Shown: in pieces, positions 34,514 to 45,435 of the stretch
Layout of the letters: each line of letters begins with the position of its first letter
How positions within the stretch are numbered: the first letter of the stretch is position 1
Assembly (NCBI GenBank): GCA_907163375.1
Contig: CAJQUW010009089.1
Location: 50,246-114,245, forward strand
Direction: 5' to 3'
Length of the DNA: 64,000 bases
Source: Prostheceraeus crozeri
Taxonomy: Eukaryota > Platyhelminthes > Polycladida > Euryleptidae
Made by a program: the position numbers and the translations under genes
The notes under the pieces: generated by a model
The model's database searches: none
The model's input: the letters and a program-made list of their open reading frames with translations, nothing else
What the model was told of the DNA's origin: nothing

Positions 34514-34567
34514 CAGGGTGGCGGCCAAATTTCAAGTCTCAAATTCCCGGGCTCGGCCGCCACCCTG
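34514..34567. mobile_element. 54-bp micro-element with 13-bp perfect TIRs
   Basis: CAGGGTGGCGGCC at 34514-34526 is complemented exactly by GGCCGCCACCCTG at 34555-34567. The flanks are AATATA on both sides, a candidate 6-bp target duplication. The whole unit is 54 bp and much richer in G+C than its surroundings. It may be the smallest possible deletion derivative of a CAGGG-ended DNA transposon. Confidence 0.6.
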
Positions 34568-35789
34568 AATATACTGTACCGACTACAGATGCTGTAGTGG
34601 AAAAATGACAATGGTCACCATAGGTTAAGGAAATTACAAATGGATATTATAAAACAACAGGAAACCGATGGATAAAAATTGGAAAAGTGGAGGTAAAATA
34701 TGGAAATACAACGATGCTACTACACCGATTACAAGTGAACTATATCTGACACTACACAAAGTGGATAATGGTAAGAGTGGATAAGTGGAAAGTGGATAAT
34801 GGAGGTAAATGATAGAACTCTCAAATGAACACTCTACTACACCGAAAGCAATCGAACTACACACCATACCTAAGACTAAGCATGGAAAATACCATTTCTT
34901 CACTTGAATTTGTTATCACCAGTTTCCTAATCCGTCTGTGATGTTTCATGTAATCCCACATTTCTTCATTTGTCTTCACAATGATAAGATTCGTCGAGAT
35001 ATGATAACCGCGAGTTGCAATTCAACCACCATTCTAGGTTAGTTAGTATTCACCGGTCTTGGTCAGCAATAGTATGCTAAATATGAAAGTTATTGGTCGC
35101 AATTGAATTTTATCGACTGAGACTATAGCATGAAGAATTCACTTGGATGGATTATTACACGCTATCATCAAGTTACGAGTAATTGCCTTAGTCAACATGC
35201 ATTGAGCTATCGATGCAGCTGACGCCTACGAGCTGACTTTCTCATGTTTTGATGACGATATCAGTTCATTGACCAACAACTAGAAAAGATAGAACTTCTT
35301 TTAAACAAAAGATCTCCACATTAATCAAATGTTTAAGCAGTGAGGGATCAGATGAAATGAAAATATTATTTCTCATGATGAGAATCCTCTATGCGTGCAA
35401 TTTTCTCCACTATAATTTCATTTCATTTCACCAATGAGGAATAAGACATTCTTAAATCCGAAAGATATTCAGTAAATTGACCAGCCTTTGAAATAATGAA
35501 AAGTAACTTTCTCATGAGAGTGGTTTCAAGTGATCAGTCTCAATCTATTGGGAAAAAATGAGAAATCAGAGTAGAAATGTCTGGAAGATCAAAGATAAAC
35601 CGATTGTCTAGACTGAAACTTAAATGATGATTCAAAGATTTGCAAAAAGCAATCATGGTTCCACGCTTTGAGTAACGCGAAATTCAAGCACTTTTGAAGG
35701 ACTTTCCAGGAACTTTTCCTTTTATAGGTACTGCAATAGACAATGTCTGTATAGAAAAAGCAATTAATTAATTAAAGTGGAGGAGGTCA
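34568..35789. other. No gene; simple GGATAA-rich patch
   Basis: 34640-34815 is loosely repetitive (ggataatgg, agtggataa and similar). Nothing else is supported. Confidence 0.4.
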
Positions 35790-36530
35790 ATGAAAAATGC
35801 CGTTTTAATCAGCAAATTTTCGTCTCTTCTTTTGCCAACTATTTGCATACGTCAATCTCCCAAGTACGAGTATGGTATCTCCCAAAAACAAATAAAGAAT
35901 GTTCTTTCGAATGATCATGTTTCTTTGTTTTCAAAAAAGACATCCAAACCGGAAACAAAGTCTTCCCAGGGCCTTGTAAAATACTGTCTTCATGATATTT
36001 GTGCGCGCTTAACAACAGTGGTTTCATAAATTTGAAAAGCGTCCATAATCTGCCCCCGTTAAGAACGAAAGCAAAATACTTCTTTTATTTGCAAATTCCT
36101 TTCATATCTGATTGCTTCGATAACAAGGTGTTAAGAATTTTTCGTAATCTTGACTTACCTGTGCGCGTATCCCATCAGTCATGCACGCTACGAATGGCTT
36201 TGAGAAAATCACATTCTAAACATACAGTCTAAACAAACAGTGTAATTTGAATCAGTGCGTTATTGCTGACAGCAACATATGTTTGAGAGCTACATGCAAA
36301 ACGTGTAAAAGTAATTATATCGGGAGTACAGTCCGTTCACTCCATACACGCATTAAAGAACATGCCACAAACAAAGACTCAAGTGTACTCAAACATCACC
36401 TAAGTTGCTCTCCTAACATAGCTTTCCCGTTTACAGTCAAAATAATAGCGTTTGATACAGACAGCATTAACCTACGTTTCAGAGGCCATATTAATAAAAT
36501 CTATGAAACCAAGCCTCAATAACAAAGATG
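35790..36530 (+). mobile_element. Penelope-like element fragment, GIY-YIG endonuclease
   Basis: The clearest part, 36247-36522, encodes CLRATCKTCKSNYIGSTVRS then LHTRIKEHATNKDSSVLKHH. The C..C, YIGST, R...RIKEH arrangement is the GIY-YIG endonuclease core found at the C-terminus of Penelope-like reverse transcriptases: Y and G of YIG, the arginine and the E-H are all present. Upstream frames (FFYLQIPFISDCFDNKVLRI) resemble the linker between reverse transcriptase and endonuclease. The fragment is broken and lacks the polymerase. It is an old fossil; no activity is inferred. Confidence 0.7.
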
Positions 36531-38262
36531 AATGTTCAACTTATCAGACATTGATATTTTGATTTTTATGCAAGATGTAATTTGAAAATCCTTTTTACGT
36601 GAACAGGCCGTCATATCGGTGAAAATTTGTAAGATTGAATAATAATACAGCAGCTTGGCTAACTGATAACTTTTTGATTTAATTTAAATATGCTGCTTAA
36701 AAGAAAATTATATCTCATTATTGAAGGTTTCATAAACAATCTAGTCATTAACTGCAAAATATTACTCGAATAATCTGTCGGGCGCCTCCCCTTCAATTTA
36801 AAGACTTCTAGACGTTTTGCAAATTTTCGGATGAAAGTTAATCCCTATACACTCGTAACATAGGCAGATAGCCAAATGTATTTGGTGGCATTTTCAGTCT
36901 GAATTTGAATAAACTATTTAAAATGTGAAATATATGGATCAACGAGTATAATTATTTCGATGATGTAGAGGTTTGAAGCAAATGAATGAATCTAAGCCAA
37001 AATGCAGGATTTTTTGAATGAACTTTACCGTTCAAGTTCTGCTTGCAAGAAAGCCTCTCCCTGAGCATGCTTCGAATTTTTTGTGCTGTAAGTCTACTAA
37101 GACATCGGAGATAGATTTTTGTATCGACTTTAAACCGCTCTCAGTCCTTACTGAGGAAGTACATTGAACTGGTAAATTATTAATGAAGAAATTTGCGAGA
37201 ACAGACTTATATAAAATAACCCCCAATAACAGTGACAACACATTTTTCACGAAAAAACAGGCCATGTCCCTACTTACAACACTCTGTTTAAGTTGACTTA
37301 GGGAAAGTCACTGCTCGACGATTTTGTCTATTTGTTTACAGGCAGGCTGCACGTTTCGAATATTACCTCAGTCCTGTTCAAAATTTCATATTATGAGCAG
37401 TTATTGTATAGCATTATTGACGAGGAGAATAAAGTAATTCATACTCCCTGCTGAATGAATATTTAAGTGCTGACTGCAAAGTAATTGCAATTACATGGCT
37501 AAAGATGTAACTTATTACAATTACAACACAAGGCTGAACACTGCATTGCAACACATCTATCTCATAATAATCTAGTGAGAAATTTCGAATGCTATAAGAA
37601 GATATTCATCACATTCGTGACCTCAGGTTCTTCTTTCCTCAGATGTGTTGTAGTCATGTTTATTTGTTCATTGCTAGTCCACAATTTTCGGCAGCATATG
37701 ACTTATGAGATACTTCAGAGCAGCGACAGATGAGATTTTAGTGATACATGATAGCGGAGGAAGAAATTTCATTGATAAACAAATAAATGGAATTGGTTGG
37801 TATCCTAACCCTCTATCATCACTTTTTCCACTAAATGTTTCACACAATGTTTTGAGCGTACAGAAAGGATTTGGAAATGAATTTTCCTGAGACACGTCGT
37901 GTTTTCGTTTCTCGACAACAAGGCGATGTTTGAGTACAATGTTGACATTTCATTTTCCAAGCCAGACCAACAAACCCGATACATCAGATACGAAGTAATG
38001 ACTCAGATTAGAATTTATAATCAGCTTGAGGCAGACAATCTCCACATTCCCAGTATGTACTCAATCATCGAATTCCTCCTTCCATCGATTATGAAGGAGA
38101 ATATTTAGCAGCTGCAAAAATATTTCATCGAATAAATTGATTTCCCCTCAAACCTGAAAAACTCCTGATGGTTCGATCAGAATTTTAGGAAGAAATCTAA
38201 AACTAATATTTAAGTTATGACGCTCATCTTATGAATGAATAGATCACTATTTTTAGCTGGTG
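36531..38262. other. Intronic stretch, nothing assigned
   Basis: Frames of 60 to 77 codons on both strands (37032-37265, 37674-38108) have no recognisable motif. Confidence 0.45.
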
Positions 38263-38432
38263 GCTACAATTCGTAGCGTCACTAGTCCCCCACAAGGGGC
38301 TGCTCACGCTGCTGACGTTTCTTCATCTGGAGTTGTAATAATATTAGCACGAATGCCCTTCCTGCTATCTTCCAATGACATTCGGGGCTCGAACTCTCTA
38401 CCAAGCACTTTACCACTTCCACAGAGACCTCT
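38263..38432 (-). mobile_element. tRNA-derived SINE
   Basis: Minus-strand copy: it begins GAGAGGTCTCTGTGGAAGTG with the A-box region, has AGTTCGAGCCCCGAA as a good B-box, then CATTGGAAGATAGCAGGAAG and GGCATTCG. It is related to the copies at 10511 and 47898 but clearly diverged from them. Confidence 0.7.
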
Positions 38433-38845
38433 CCGTCATTAAGAATAATCAGATGAATACTTCATTACGTTTAGCTGCTTTCTTTCTGAACATTTTATGA
38501 CTGTATGATGATGATAATAATAATCTTTGTATATTGATAATAGAAATCATACAAACATTTTCACATAAACTTTGTAAACCAGTTCATGCGAATTTCACAA
38601 CATCGTTGAGGAAAAGAAAATACCCTCAAGGAATCTCAGGTAACGACAGAAAATAATCTAAGTTTACTGCGCAAACTAGAAAATATGCAATGAACTTTGA
38701 AAAAATGCCTACGAAACTATAGTATAAGTGCTGAAATGAAATTCTAAACTTGCGAGAATCGACCTACAACGTTTCTAAGTACGAAATGTTGAGAAGAGTC
38801 AAATTTGAAATAACGTCTTGTATTACATGAACAGTTAAGTCGTTG
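38433..38845. other. No feature recognised
   Basis: A+T-rich; short TGA/TAA trinucleotide run near 38507. Confidence 0.4.
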
Positions 38846-38955
38846 GCTCATTTATGAATGCTGAGTTGTTTATTTGAGCGGACAAATTCGCTTTGTTAGC
38901 TGGTGAAGTTAGCATTGACTTAATCTTAATATTTTGGTACATAGTATTTAGGCTA

Positions 38956-39479
38956 CCGTAAATACCCGCGTATAGGACGATACCATGTATAGGACGCAGT
39001 GGATATTTGACCCTAAAAACGATGGAAAAACTGTGTGCCTGTGTATAGGACGCATCCTAATTTAAGTCTAAATTTCCATTAATTTTTATAGAAGCGGTGA
39101 CCATAAGTTAATCAAGGTGAACTCAATTCAATAGCTATGATCGTCGTGTGTGCTGATTGCTGACTCAGTCATCCTGTCAGTCAGCAGATGTCTGTCTAGG
39201 CTATGTAGACTATCGTGGAAAGGATGGGTTTTTTTGTTCGAATCGACATTGATCATCAGTATTGCACGTAATCCAAAATCAAGTTCTGTGCGTCAGAAAA
39301 CAACAGTGCACTTCTCATATTGATAAATATTGTAAGCTTGAAATTTTTATAATAAATTTTTGATTTTATGATAAATGCATAATTTTTATAATAATAAAAG
39401 TATCCATGGATAAGACGCAACTTGGTTTTTAGGTCAACTTCTTAAGAAAAAAGTGCGTCCTGTACGCGGGTATTTACGG
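38956..39479. mobile_element. TA-flanked MITE, copy 1
   Basis: Terminal inverted repeats CCGTAAATACCCGCGTA and reverse complement, with TA directly outside both ends (38954-38955 and 39480-39481). 524 bp, non-coding. Subterminal words ATAGGACGCA recur in the body. The CCGTA start and TA duplication resemble the element at 61853. Confidence 0.75.
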
Positions 39480-39640
39480 TATTTGAAGAGGTCGGAGAGT
39501 ATTGAAAACATATGGGAAAATTCGGGAGTGGCTCATTTATGAATGCTGAATGGTTTATTTGAGCGGACAAATTCGCTTTGTTAGCTGGTGAAGTTAGCAT
39601 TGACTTAATCTTAATATTTTGGTACATAGTATTTAGGCTA

Positions 39641-40164
39641 CCGTAAATACCCGCGTATAGGACGATACCATGTATAGGACGCAGTGGATATTTGACCCTA
39701 AAAACGATGGAAAAACTGTGTGCCTGTGTATAGGACGCATCCTAATTTAAGTCTAAATTTCCATTAATTTTTATAGAAGCGGTGACCATAAGTTAATCAA
39801 GGTGAACTCAATTCAATAGCTATGATCGTCGTGTGTGCTGATTGCTGACTCAGTCATCCTGTCAGTCAGCAGATGTCTGTCTAGGCTATGTAGACTATCG
39901 TGGAAAGGATGGGTTTTTTTGTTCGAATCGACATTGATCATCAGTATTGCACGTAATCCAAAATCAAGTTCTGTGCGTCAGAAAACAACAGTGCACTTCT
40001 CATATTGATAAATATTGTAAGCTTGAAATTTTTATAATAAATTTTTGATTTTATGATAAATGCATAATTTTTATAATAATAAAAGTATCCATGGATAAGA
40101 CGCAACTTGGTTTTTAGGTCAACTTCTTAAGAAAAAAGTGCGTCCTGTACGCGGGTATTTACGG
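39641..40164. mobile_element. TA-flanked MITE, copy 2
   Basis: The same 524-bp element in the second unit of the 685-bp duplication; same ends and same flanking TA. It arose by segmental duplication, not by a second transposition, because the flanks match too. Confidence 0.75.
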
Positions 40165-40303
40165 TATTTGAAGAGGTCGGAGAGTATTGAAAACATATGG
40201 GAAAATTCGGGAGTGGCTCATTTATGAATGCTGAATGGTTTATTTGAGCGGACAAATTCGCTTTGTTAGCTGGTGAAGTTAGCATTGACTTAATCTTAAT
40301 ATT

Positions 40304-40740
40304 CATGAAAAAGAATATTAAAAAGTCATGAAGAGTAATGAGACAGGAACAACTAGGTTGCATGAACTTGTGATCTTGCCGATTGACTGCATTTGTTTTA
40401 CATTCTCGTGCACGGAGACGAACCCCTTTGCGTCAACCTCATTTATGATTTCAGACAGAAAATCTATGACAGTGACTTCTTTGTCGTTCATCAGCTCTAT
40501 TCCTGTGTGCTTCCAAGCTTCCCCTGCAAATCATGTAGATGCACAGGTCCTACAGTTGATCTCTGAACCAGCAAAACATTTCATTGTTCAATTCGGCAGC
40601 GTTTGAAGGAAGCTCATCACAAGTCAGAAGATCGACTCCTCATCAACAAAACTTTCCACATTTCTTTTGTCTATATCCATGAATGTACACTGTCACAGGA
40701 TTTCAGTGAGAAGCTATGACAACCGTTGAAAACATACTTT
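40304..40740. other. No feature assigned
   Basis: One frame of 92 codons (40328-40606, plus) has no recognisable domain. Confidence 0.35.
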
Positions 40741-41158
40741 ACAATATAGGAATAATACCCATCTGTAGAGGGCTTAAATGTCGATTATCCGAGGTCACGT
40801 CACGTCAAGCCCGATACAGATGGGTAATTATTCGTATGATAACCCGAATGCATATTTATTCCTCGCGAGCTTTAATGGCTAATGTATTTTCAATACAAAT
40901 CTCATTGAATGCCCGCTAAAATAGAAATTTCCATTGCAATCTATCGGGCTTTAATGTCTAATGTAATGCAATGGAAATCTCATTGAATGCCCGCTGAAAT
41001 AGAAATTTCCATTGCAATCTATCGGGCTTTAATGTCTAATGTAATGCAATACAAATCTCATTGAATGCCCGCTGAAATAGAAATTTCCATTGCAATCTAT
41101 CGGGCTTTAATGTCTAATGTAATGCAATGGAAATCTCATTGAATGCCCGCTGAAATAG
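40741..41158. mobile_element. Hairpin-headed element with a 78-bp tandem core
   Basis: It opens acaatataggaataataccc with a hairpin (arms 40751-40775 and 40807-40836), matching the opening of the hairpin at 18248. It continues into 3.8 copies of a 78-bp unit starting at about 40866, 40945, 41023 and 41101. Each unit includes an internal inverted pair, cgggctttaatg and gaatgcccg with complementary ttccattgcaat words. Hairpin ends around a tandem core recall Helitron-like or foldback non-autonomous elements, but no diagnostic end was found. Confidence 0.6.
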
Positions 41159-41572
41159 ATAGTTACAATTCAACGTAGCAAAGTGCGTCAAGGTAACAAA
41201 GTTTAAAAAAAACAAGCTAATGACTAGTAAATTTTTAATAGGTACCGTACAAAGTATGATTTAAAAGAAAAGTTTTATATCCTAAAATGTCTAAAAATTT
41301 TAAAAATACTTACTAGAAGGACAGACAACGCTTCTCCTCTCCTCATATGTAATGAATTGGCGAGTGAGTCGTTCTGTTCAAAATTATGTTTATCACTTAT
41401 ATATTGAAAAGATCCTATTTAACAGTCTGCCCATTCAGATGATAAGAGGACAGGTCTGTTTCCAATCAAAATACCAATACAATCAAGGCATTATTTCTTT
41501 TTCGACCATTAAAGCCCGCTAACATCACGGATATCTAAACATATGAGGGTTATAATATGCAATATAACATTG
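41159..41572. other. No feature recognised
   Basis: A+T-rich spacer; the word taaagcccgctaacat near 41510 recalls the hairpin family. Confidence 0.35.
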
Positions 41573-41662
41573 ACATAGCTTTTTTCGGGCAACAATGTAG
41601 GACATTTGAGGGCATGTAAGCGCCTGAAAATGTCCTACATTGTTGCCCGAAAAAAGCTATGT
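41573..41662. repeat. Perfect 35-bp hairpin
   Basis: 41573-41607 and 41628-41662 are perfect inverted copies (acatagcttttttcgggcaa and acaatgtaggacattt) around a 20-bp loop. The word CGGGCAA with CAATGT resembles the internal hairpin at 18618. With no mismatch in 35 bp it is either recent or maintained. Confidence 0.85.
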
Positions 41663-42160
41663 TAATAATAGTGTGCGTAATTGAAATGGAGTGGGCAGCA
41701 ATACTATGAATACACATGTAGATATCCGCTGATTGAGATTTCAAAAATGTCTTCAACATGCATAGATAGAGGTATCATCATCACAGGATAAATTGTTCCC
41801 TTCCTTTTTCCACATTGTACCATAGCTCAATTATGCACAATATTGCAGTACGAGTATCTTGAACAGATGACATGATCATCCAATATTGAATGAGTCATCG
41901 AATAAGTAGAAGGCCTTATTTTCAAAGTAGATCTCAATGTAAACAATAGTTGCACATATCAAATATAGAATTATACCAGCATTTGCGTTATTCATACAAA
42001 CAATTGGGATTTATCGCAAAATGGGACAATAATAGGTAAAACAAGAACGCTGGGAGGCTTGATGAAGTCTCTTGTTTAGGAGAACGACTTCAACTATTAA
42101 AGATACACATGTTTTGATCTTGACGATAAATTAGGTAGGGATGAGAATGGGATAACGGGC
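41663..42160. other. No feature recognised
   Basis: Intronic A+T-rich sequence before the LINE 3' end. Confidence 0.4.
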
Positions 42161-42580
42161 GTGTCGGTAAAAAGACTTAGTGGGGCGTCCGCGGAAAGTG
42201 CTCACCAATGCAGTATCTCAACGGCGGGTTTTCTAACTTTTTTAATTGGAGGCAGAGGAACATTCTCGGACTTTTGCAACGGATTAGCCAGTCGACTTGC
42301 TGTCAAGGCTCTTGATCCGGTACACTCATTACATCTCATCTATGACTACAATTCATCGAGATATTCCCTTCGCCAAGGTCAGAGCCACAGGAAAGTAAAA
42401 ACGAAAACGCGACGCTTCCCAGAATCATTTGTGAGATTTGCATGATTCTTCGTGACCTCCAGATGTTCTTATTTTAGGTCCATATCATTATGTTTTAGAT
42501 TATGTTTCAAATGTATTGCCACTTATGATTTCTATTTGAAGTGCCGAATAAAGCAACGATTATTATTATTATTGCATTGG
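42161..42580 (+). mobile_element. LINE 3' end (I/CR1-like)
   Basis: The frame ends with ALDPVHSLHLIYDYNSSRYS then LRQGQSHRKVKTKTRRFPES and FVRFA before the stop. This is the extreme C-terminus of a LINE polyprotein (the usual pattern is KxKxxRFxxSFVPxA). The 3' untranslated part runs to tgccgaataaagcaacg and an ATT repeat at about 42560-42574, a typical LINE tail. Only about the last 420 bp remain, and the upstream part of the frame does not continue a polymerase. Confidence 0.6.
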
Positions 42581-42664
42581 AATGTGTGAGATCTGAAAGT
42601 TCATCACTTCTCAAGTTTCCTTAGTTCACAGAATATTCAGCCGATACAGACACGGGAAAGTTAC

Positions 42665-42850
42665 CTTATCTGGACTTGAACTGCAGATGATTTCGGTTGC
42701 ATGCAGAGATAGTCCACGTTTGGAGCAGACAGTTTGCAGACATTGTCTCACCGTCATCTGCGAGTCGAGGGTATTCGGTCCAATCACAGTAGAAGAGCCG
42801 TCAGGAAAGGTGATTCGACAATGACTTTTGGTAGTAGGATCAAGCTCCAC
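42665..42850 (-). CDS. RGS12: RGS12/14-like exon: first Ras-binding domain
   Basis: A 186-bp minus-strand exon (62 codons, phase 0 to 0) with acceptor aatccgtcactttcag and donor GTAACT after GATAAG. It encodes VELDPTTKSHCRITFPDGSS, TVIGPNTLDSQMTVRQCLQT, VCSKRGLSLHATEIICSSSP and DK. As I recall it, the vertebrate RGS12 counterpart reads HCCIHLPDGTSCVVAVKAGF, SIKDILSGLCERHGINGAAA then DLFLVGGDKP. CRITFPDG forms the first strand, and MTVRQCLQTVCSKRGL matches the helix that follows. The next exon's first residues (IVDLTSS) continue the alignment with the vertebrate linker, which is why I join the exons. A 30-bp minisatellite begins only about 40 bp upstream of the acceptor. Confidence 0.87.
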
Positions 42851-42890
42851 CTGAAAGTGACGGATTCTCATCATTCAACATTACACAAGT

Positions 42891-43370
42891 CTTGCAAGAG
42901 CGTCAGCATGAAGGGACTATCTTGCAAGAGCGTCAGCATGGAGGGACTGTCTTGCAAGAGCGTCAGCATGGAGGTACTGTCTTGCACGAGCGTCAGCATG
43001 GAGGGACTGTCTTGCAAGAGCGTCAGCATGGAGGGACTGTCTTGCAAGAGCGTCAGCATGGAGGGACTGTCTTGCAAGAGCGTCAGCATGGAGGGACTGT
43101 CTTGCAAGAGCGTCAGCATGGAGGGACTATCTTGCAAGAGCGTCATCATGGAGGTACTGTCTTGCAAGAGCGTCAGCATGGAGGGACTGTCTTGCAAGAG
43201 CGTCAGCATGGAGGGACTGTCTTGCAAGAGCGTCAGCATGGAGGGACTGTCTTGCAAGAGCGTCAGCATGGAGGGACTGTCTTGCAAGAGCGTCAGCATG
43301 GAGGGACTGTCTTGCGAGAGCGTCAGCAAGGACCGACTGTCTTGCAAGAGCGTCAGCATGGAGGGACTGT
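42891..43370. repeat. 30-bp minisatellite, 16 copies, at the edge of an exon
   Basis: The unit cttgcaagagcgtcagcatg plus gagggactgt is repeated 16 times without any change of register, with a few single-base variants (aagggactat, catcatggaggtactgt, cacgag, caaggaccg). Thirty bases is a multiple of three, so frames on both strands stay open for more than 150 codons; these are not genes. On the transcript strand of the RGS12-like gene it lies in the intron about 40 bp upstream of the acceptor at 42851, and each unit there holds a branch-point-like CTGAC. Confidence 0.93.
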
Positions 43371-43777
43371 CTTGGTACCTTAGTTCTTATGATTGACATC
43401 GTGATTTTAACATTATAATAATTAACGTATAATAACAGCTATTCTATGAAGCAAAAAGGGCAAGAAAATGCAGAAATCTGAGGCCGCGACGTTCCGCCTG
43501 GATTCATAGAATGACTTATGTTCAAAATCAGTGACAAATGTCCAGATTATGCATATACACGTACTTCCATGAAAATATAGCTTGCCCTCCCAGAACATCT
43601 ATAGGATAAGAACATTTCTCAAAGAAACCGTGTTGCCAATTGACGGCAGACAGCAGAATCGATAACTTTTACGAATAGTATGACATAAACTTTGTTCATA
43701 TCATCACTTGGCCGTCTATTAGCAAATCTGACATGGCTAGTTTACCTATAATTGAACAAGGACTCCAAGATATAGTC
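43371..43777. other. Intronic spacer between minisatellite blocks
   Basis: No feature recognised in this 400-bp interval. Confidence 0.45.
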
Positions 43778-43897
43778 CTTGCAAGAGCGTCAGCATGGAG
43801 GGACTATCTTGCAAGAGCGTCATCATGGAGGTACTGTCTTGCAAGATCGTCAGCATGGAGGGACTGTCTTGCAAGAGCGTCAGCATGGAGGGACTGT
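43778..43897. repeat. 30-bp minisatellite, second block of 4 copies
   Basis: Four units of the same 30-bp repeat, 400 bp away from the main array. The order of variants (gggactat, then catcatggaggtactgt) matches the interior of the main array around 43120-43170, showing that this block was copied from there. Confidence 0.9.
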
Positions 43898-44529
43898 CTT
43901 TAAATATTTAATGAACACCACTTTAAGAAGTCAGTGACTTAAATTGTTTCATTCAACAACTGCTTATATCAACAAGTTTTAATAGTCAGCTTTGCACATT
44001 TGCGGTTCACAAAATCACTTTTGCTGGTCACTTAACGAAACATGTAATAACATTATGGCCATGTACAGTGCGGTGAGCTCTTCCAATGCACTGATTTCAT
44101 TGTCAATTACCCAAGAAAATTCTTGTCTGTGGTTCGAAGACCACAAAAATGACGTCACACTGTCGACGTGGATATTATTTCCAAGAATGTTTTTCCAAGC
44201 TAATACTTTAAAAGCATAATCCTTCGGCTGAAGTAATCCATCTCAATTTCCAGCAAGAAAGATGAAGCTTCCGGGCTTTCCATTAAGAAATTTTAGCATC
44301 GAATCTTGATGTTGGCTGGAAACCTGTTGGAGGTGTTTTTCAGTCACTATCTCGACACAAATTAATGCATTCACACAGAGACGAAAATACATGTTTCCTT
44401 TCGATTTTCTACGACCCTAAATCTGATTAACATTGAGATATATAGGATGGCCGCGAACAGAAGACTACGTTTCATATCGGAGTAGGCAAGAACCAGTTCT
44501 GTCTTCTTCTAAAATTTATGGCTAAGAGA
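43898..44529. other. No feature recognised
   Basis: One 75-codon plus-strand frame (43992-44219) has no motif. Confidence 0.4.
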
Positions 44530-44550
44530 TGACGTCAAAAACTATTTACA

Positions 44551-44588
44551 GGCCCGACGTTTCACGCCTTCGCGGTTCCTCAGGGGCA
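44551..44588 (-). ncRNA. Hammerhead-ribozyme-like motif, left arm
   Basis: Minus strand: TTGCCC, CTGAGGA, a short stem II with loop (CGC GAAG GCG), GAAAC GTC, then GGGCC. CTGAGGA fits the CUGANGA core, GAAA the second core block, GTC the cleavage triplet, and GCCC with GGGC can form stem I. Stem III is minimal (ACGT), as reported for Penelope-like elements, where two copies may pair. The stem II sequence differs slightly between the two arms. Confidence 0.6.
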
Positions 44589-44687
44589 ACACAAACTAAA
44601 ACCACAAGTAAGACCGACAGCGTAAGGAGAGCGTGATGACAAAGCTCTGCAACTTTATATAGTGGTGTGTGGGATGTGAGAATCAGA

Positions 44688-45113
44688 CTAAAAATCAATC
44701 AGTTCATGTTTGCGGTTAATGTTGGGCTTCATGCTCTTGATACAACGAGCTTCACTCAAACGAGTGTCGACAGGATTCTTACATTTGTCCAAGATATCTA
44801 AAGTGAAGTTCTCAATAGACACAATATGCTTGCATTGAGATCTGTGGTCTGCCAGTGCACTGCTGGTCTTATTGTTAAAAGAACGCGCGTGTTCCATGAA
44901 ACGTAATTTAAAAGGTCGACTACAGGTAAATTTGTAAACAAAGAATTTGTCTTTGCAAGTATATTTGCTAGGTAACCAATCACAGACCGTGCAATTCTCA
45001 TGTTTATTATGTTTAGGCTTGTTTTGAAGGCTACTATAAAGATTAGAGCTTGGAATGTCTACTAGTTTGACAGGTAAGTCGTATTTCTTAATAAGGGTGC
45101 GTAGTTTTATCAT
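44688..45113 (-). pseudogene. GIY-YIG endonuclease part of a Penelope-like element (fossil)
   Basis: A 141-codon minus-strand frame ending in HELIDF and a stop. It encodes LVDIPSSNLYSSLQNKPKHN, then ENCTVCDWLPSKYTCKDKFF, VYKFTC, RPFKLRFMEHARSFNNKTSS and ADHRSQCKHIVSIENFTLDI. The Cys pairs before VYKFTC and the R-x-x-EH segment after it are those of the GIY-YIG domain of Penelope-like elements; the central YIG-type motif is eroded. No reverse transcriptase part is present in the neighbourhood. No product is expected. Confidence 0.7.
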
Positions 45114-45435
45114 CTATGTATTTCATTTTAAGAATATTTGGGTTTCATTTTTTAGGAACAGACTTATTTTTTCTATTTCTAAAAGTGCGATAGGTTTTAT
45201 TTGTCTATTGACAACTTCACTTTAGATATCTTGGACAAATGTAAGAATCCTGTCGACACTCGTTTGAGTGAAGCTCGTTGTATCAAAAGCATGAAGCCCA
45301 ACATTAACCGCAAACATGAACTGATTGATTTTTAGTCTGATTCTCACATCCCACACACCACTATATAAGGTTGCAGAGCTTTGTCATCACGCTCTCCTTA
45401 CGCTGTCGGTCTTAGTTGTGGTTTTAGTTTGTGTT

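Larger units (their letters stand above)
38846..40303. repeat. 685-bp tandem duplication, two full copies and one partial
   Basis: The phrase ggctcatttatgaatgctga occurs at 38848, 39533 and 40218, exactly 685 bp apart. Copies 1 and 2 are nearly identical throughout; the third stops after about 86 bp at 40303. The first copy differs in the second phrase (gagttg against gaatgg in copies 2 and 3). Each full copy contains the MITE listed separately, so the MITE and its flank were duplicated together. The near identity implies a recent event. Confidence 0.92.

Noticed and set aside
42734-43399. Four long overlapping frames on both strands over the 30-bp repeats
   Set aside because: A 30-bp minisatellite keeps all frames open or closed together; none is likely to be coding.
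42889-43900. CRISPR-like array
   Set aside because: The 30-bp units are directly adjacent with no unique spacers; it is a minisatellite in animal DNA.
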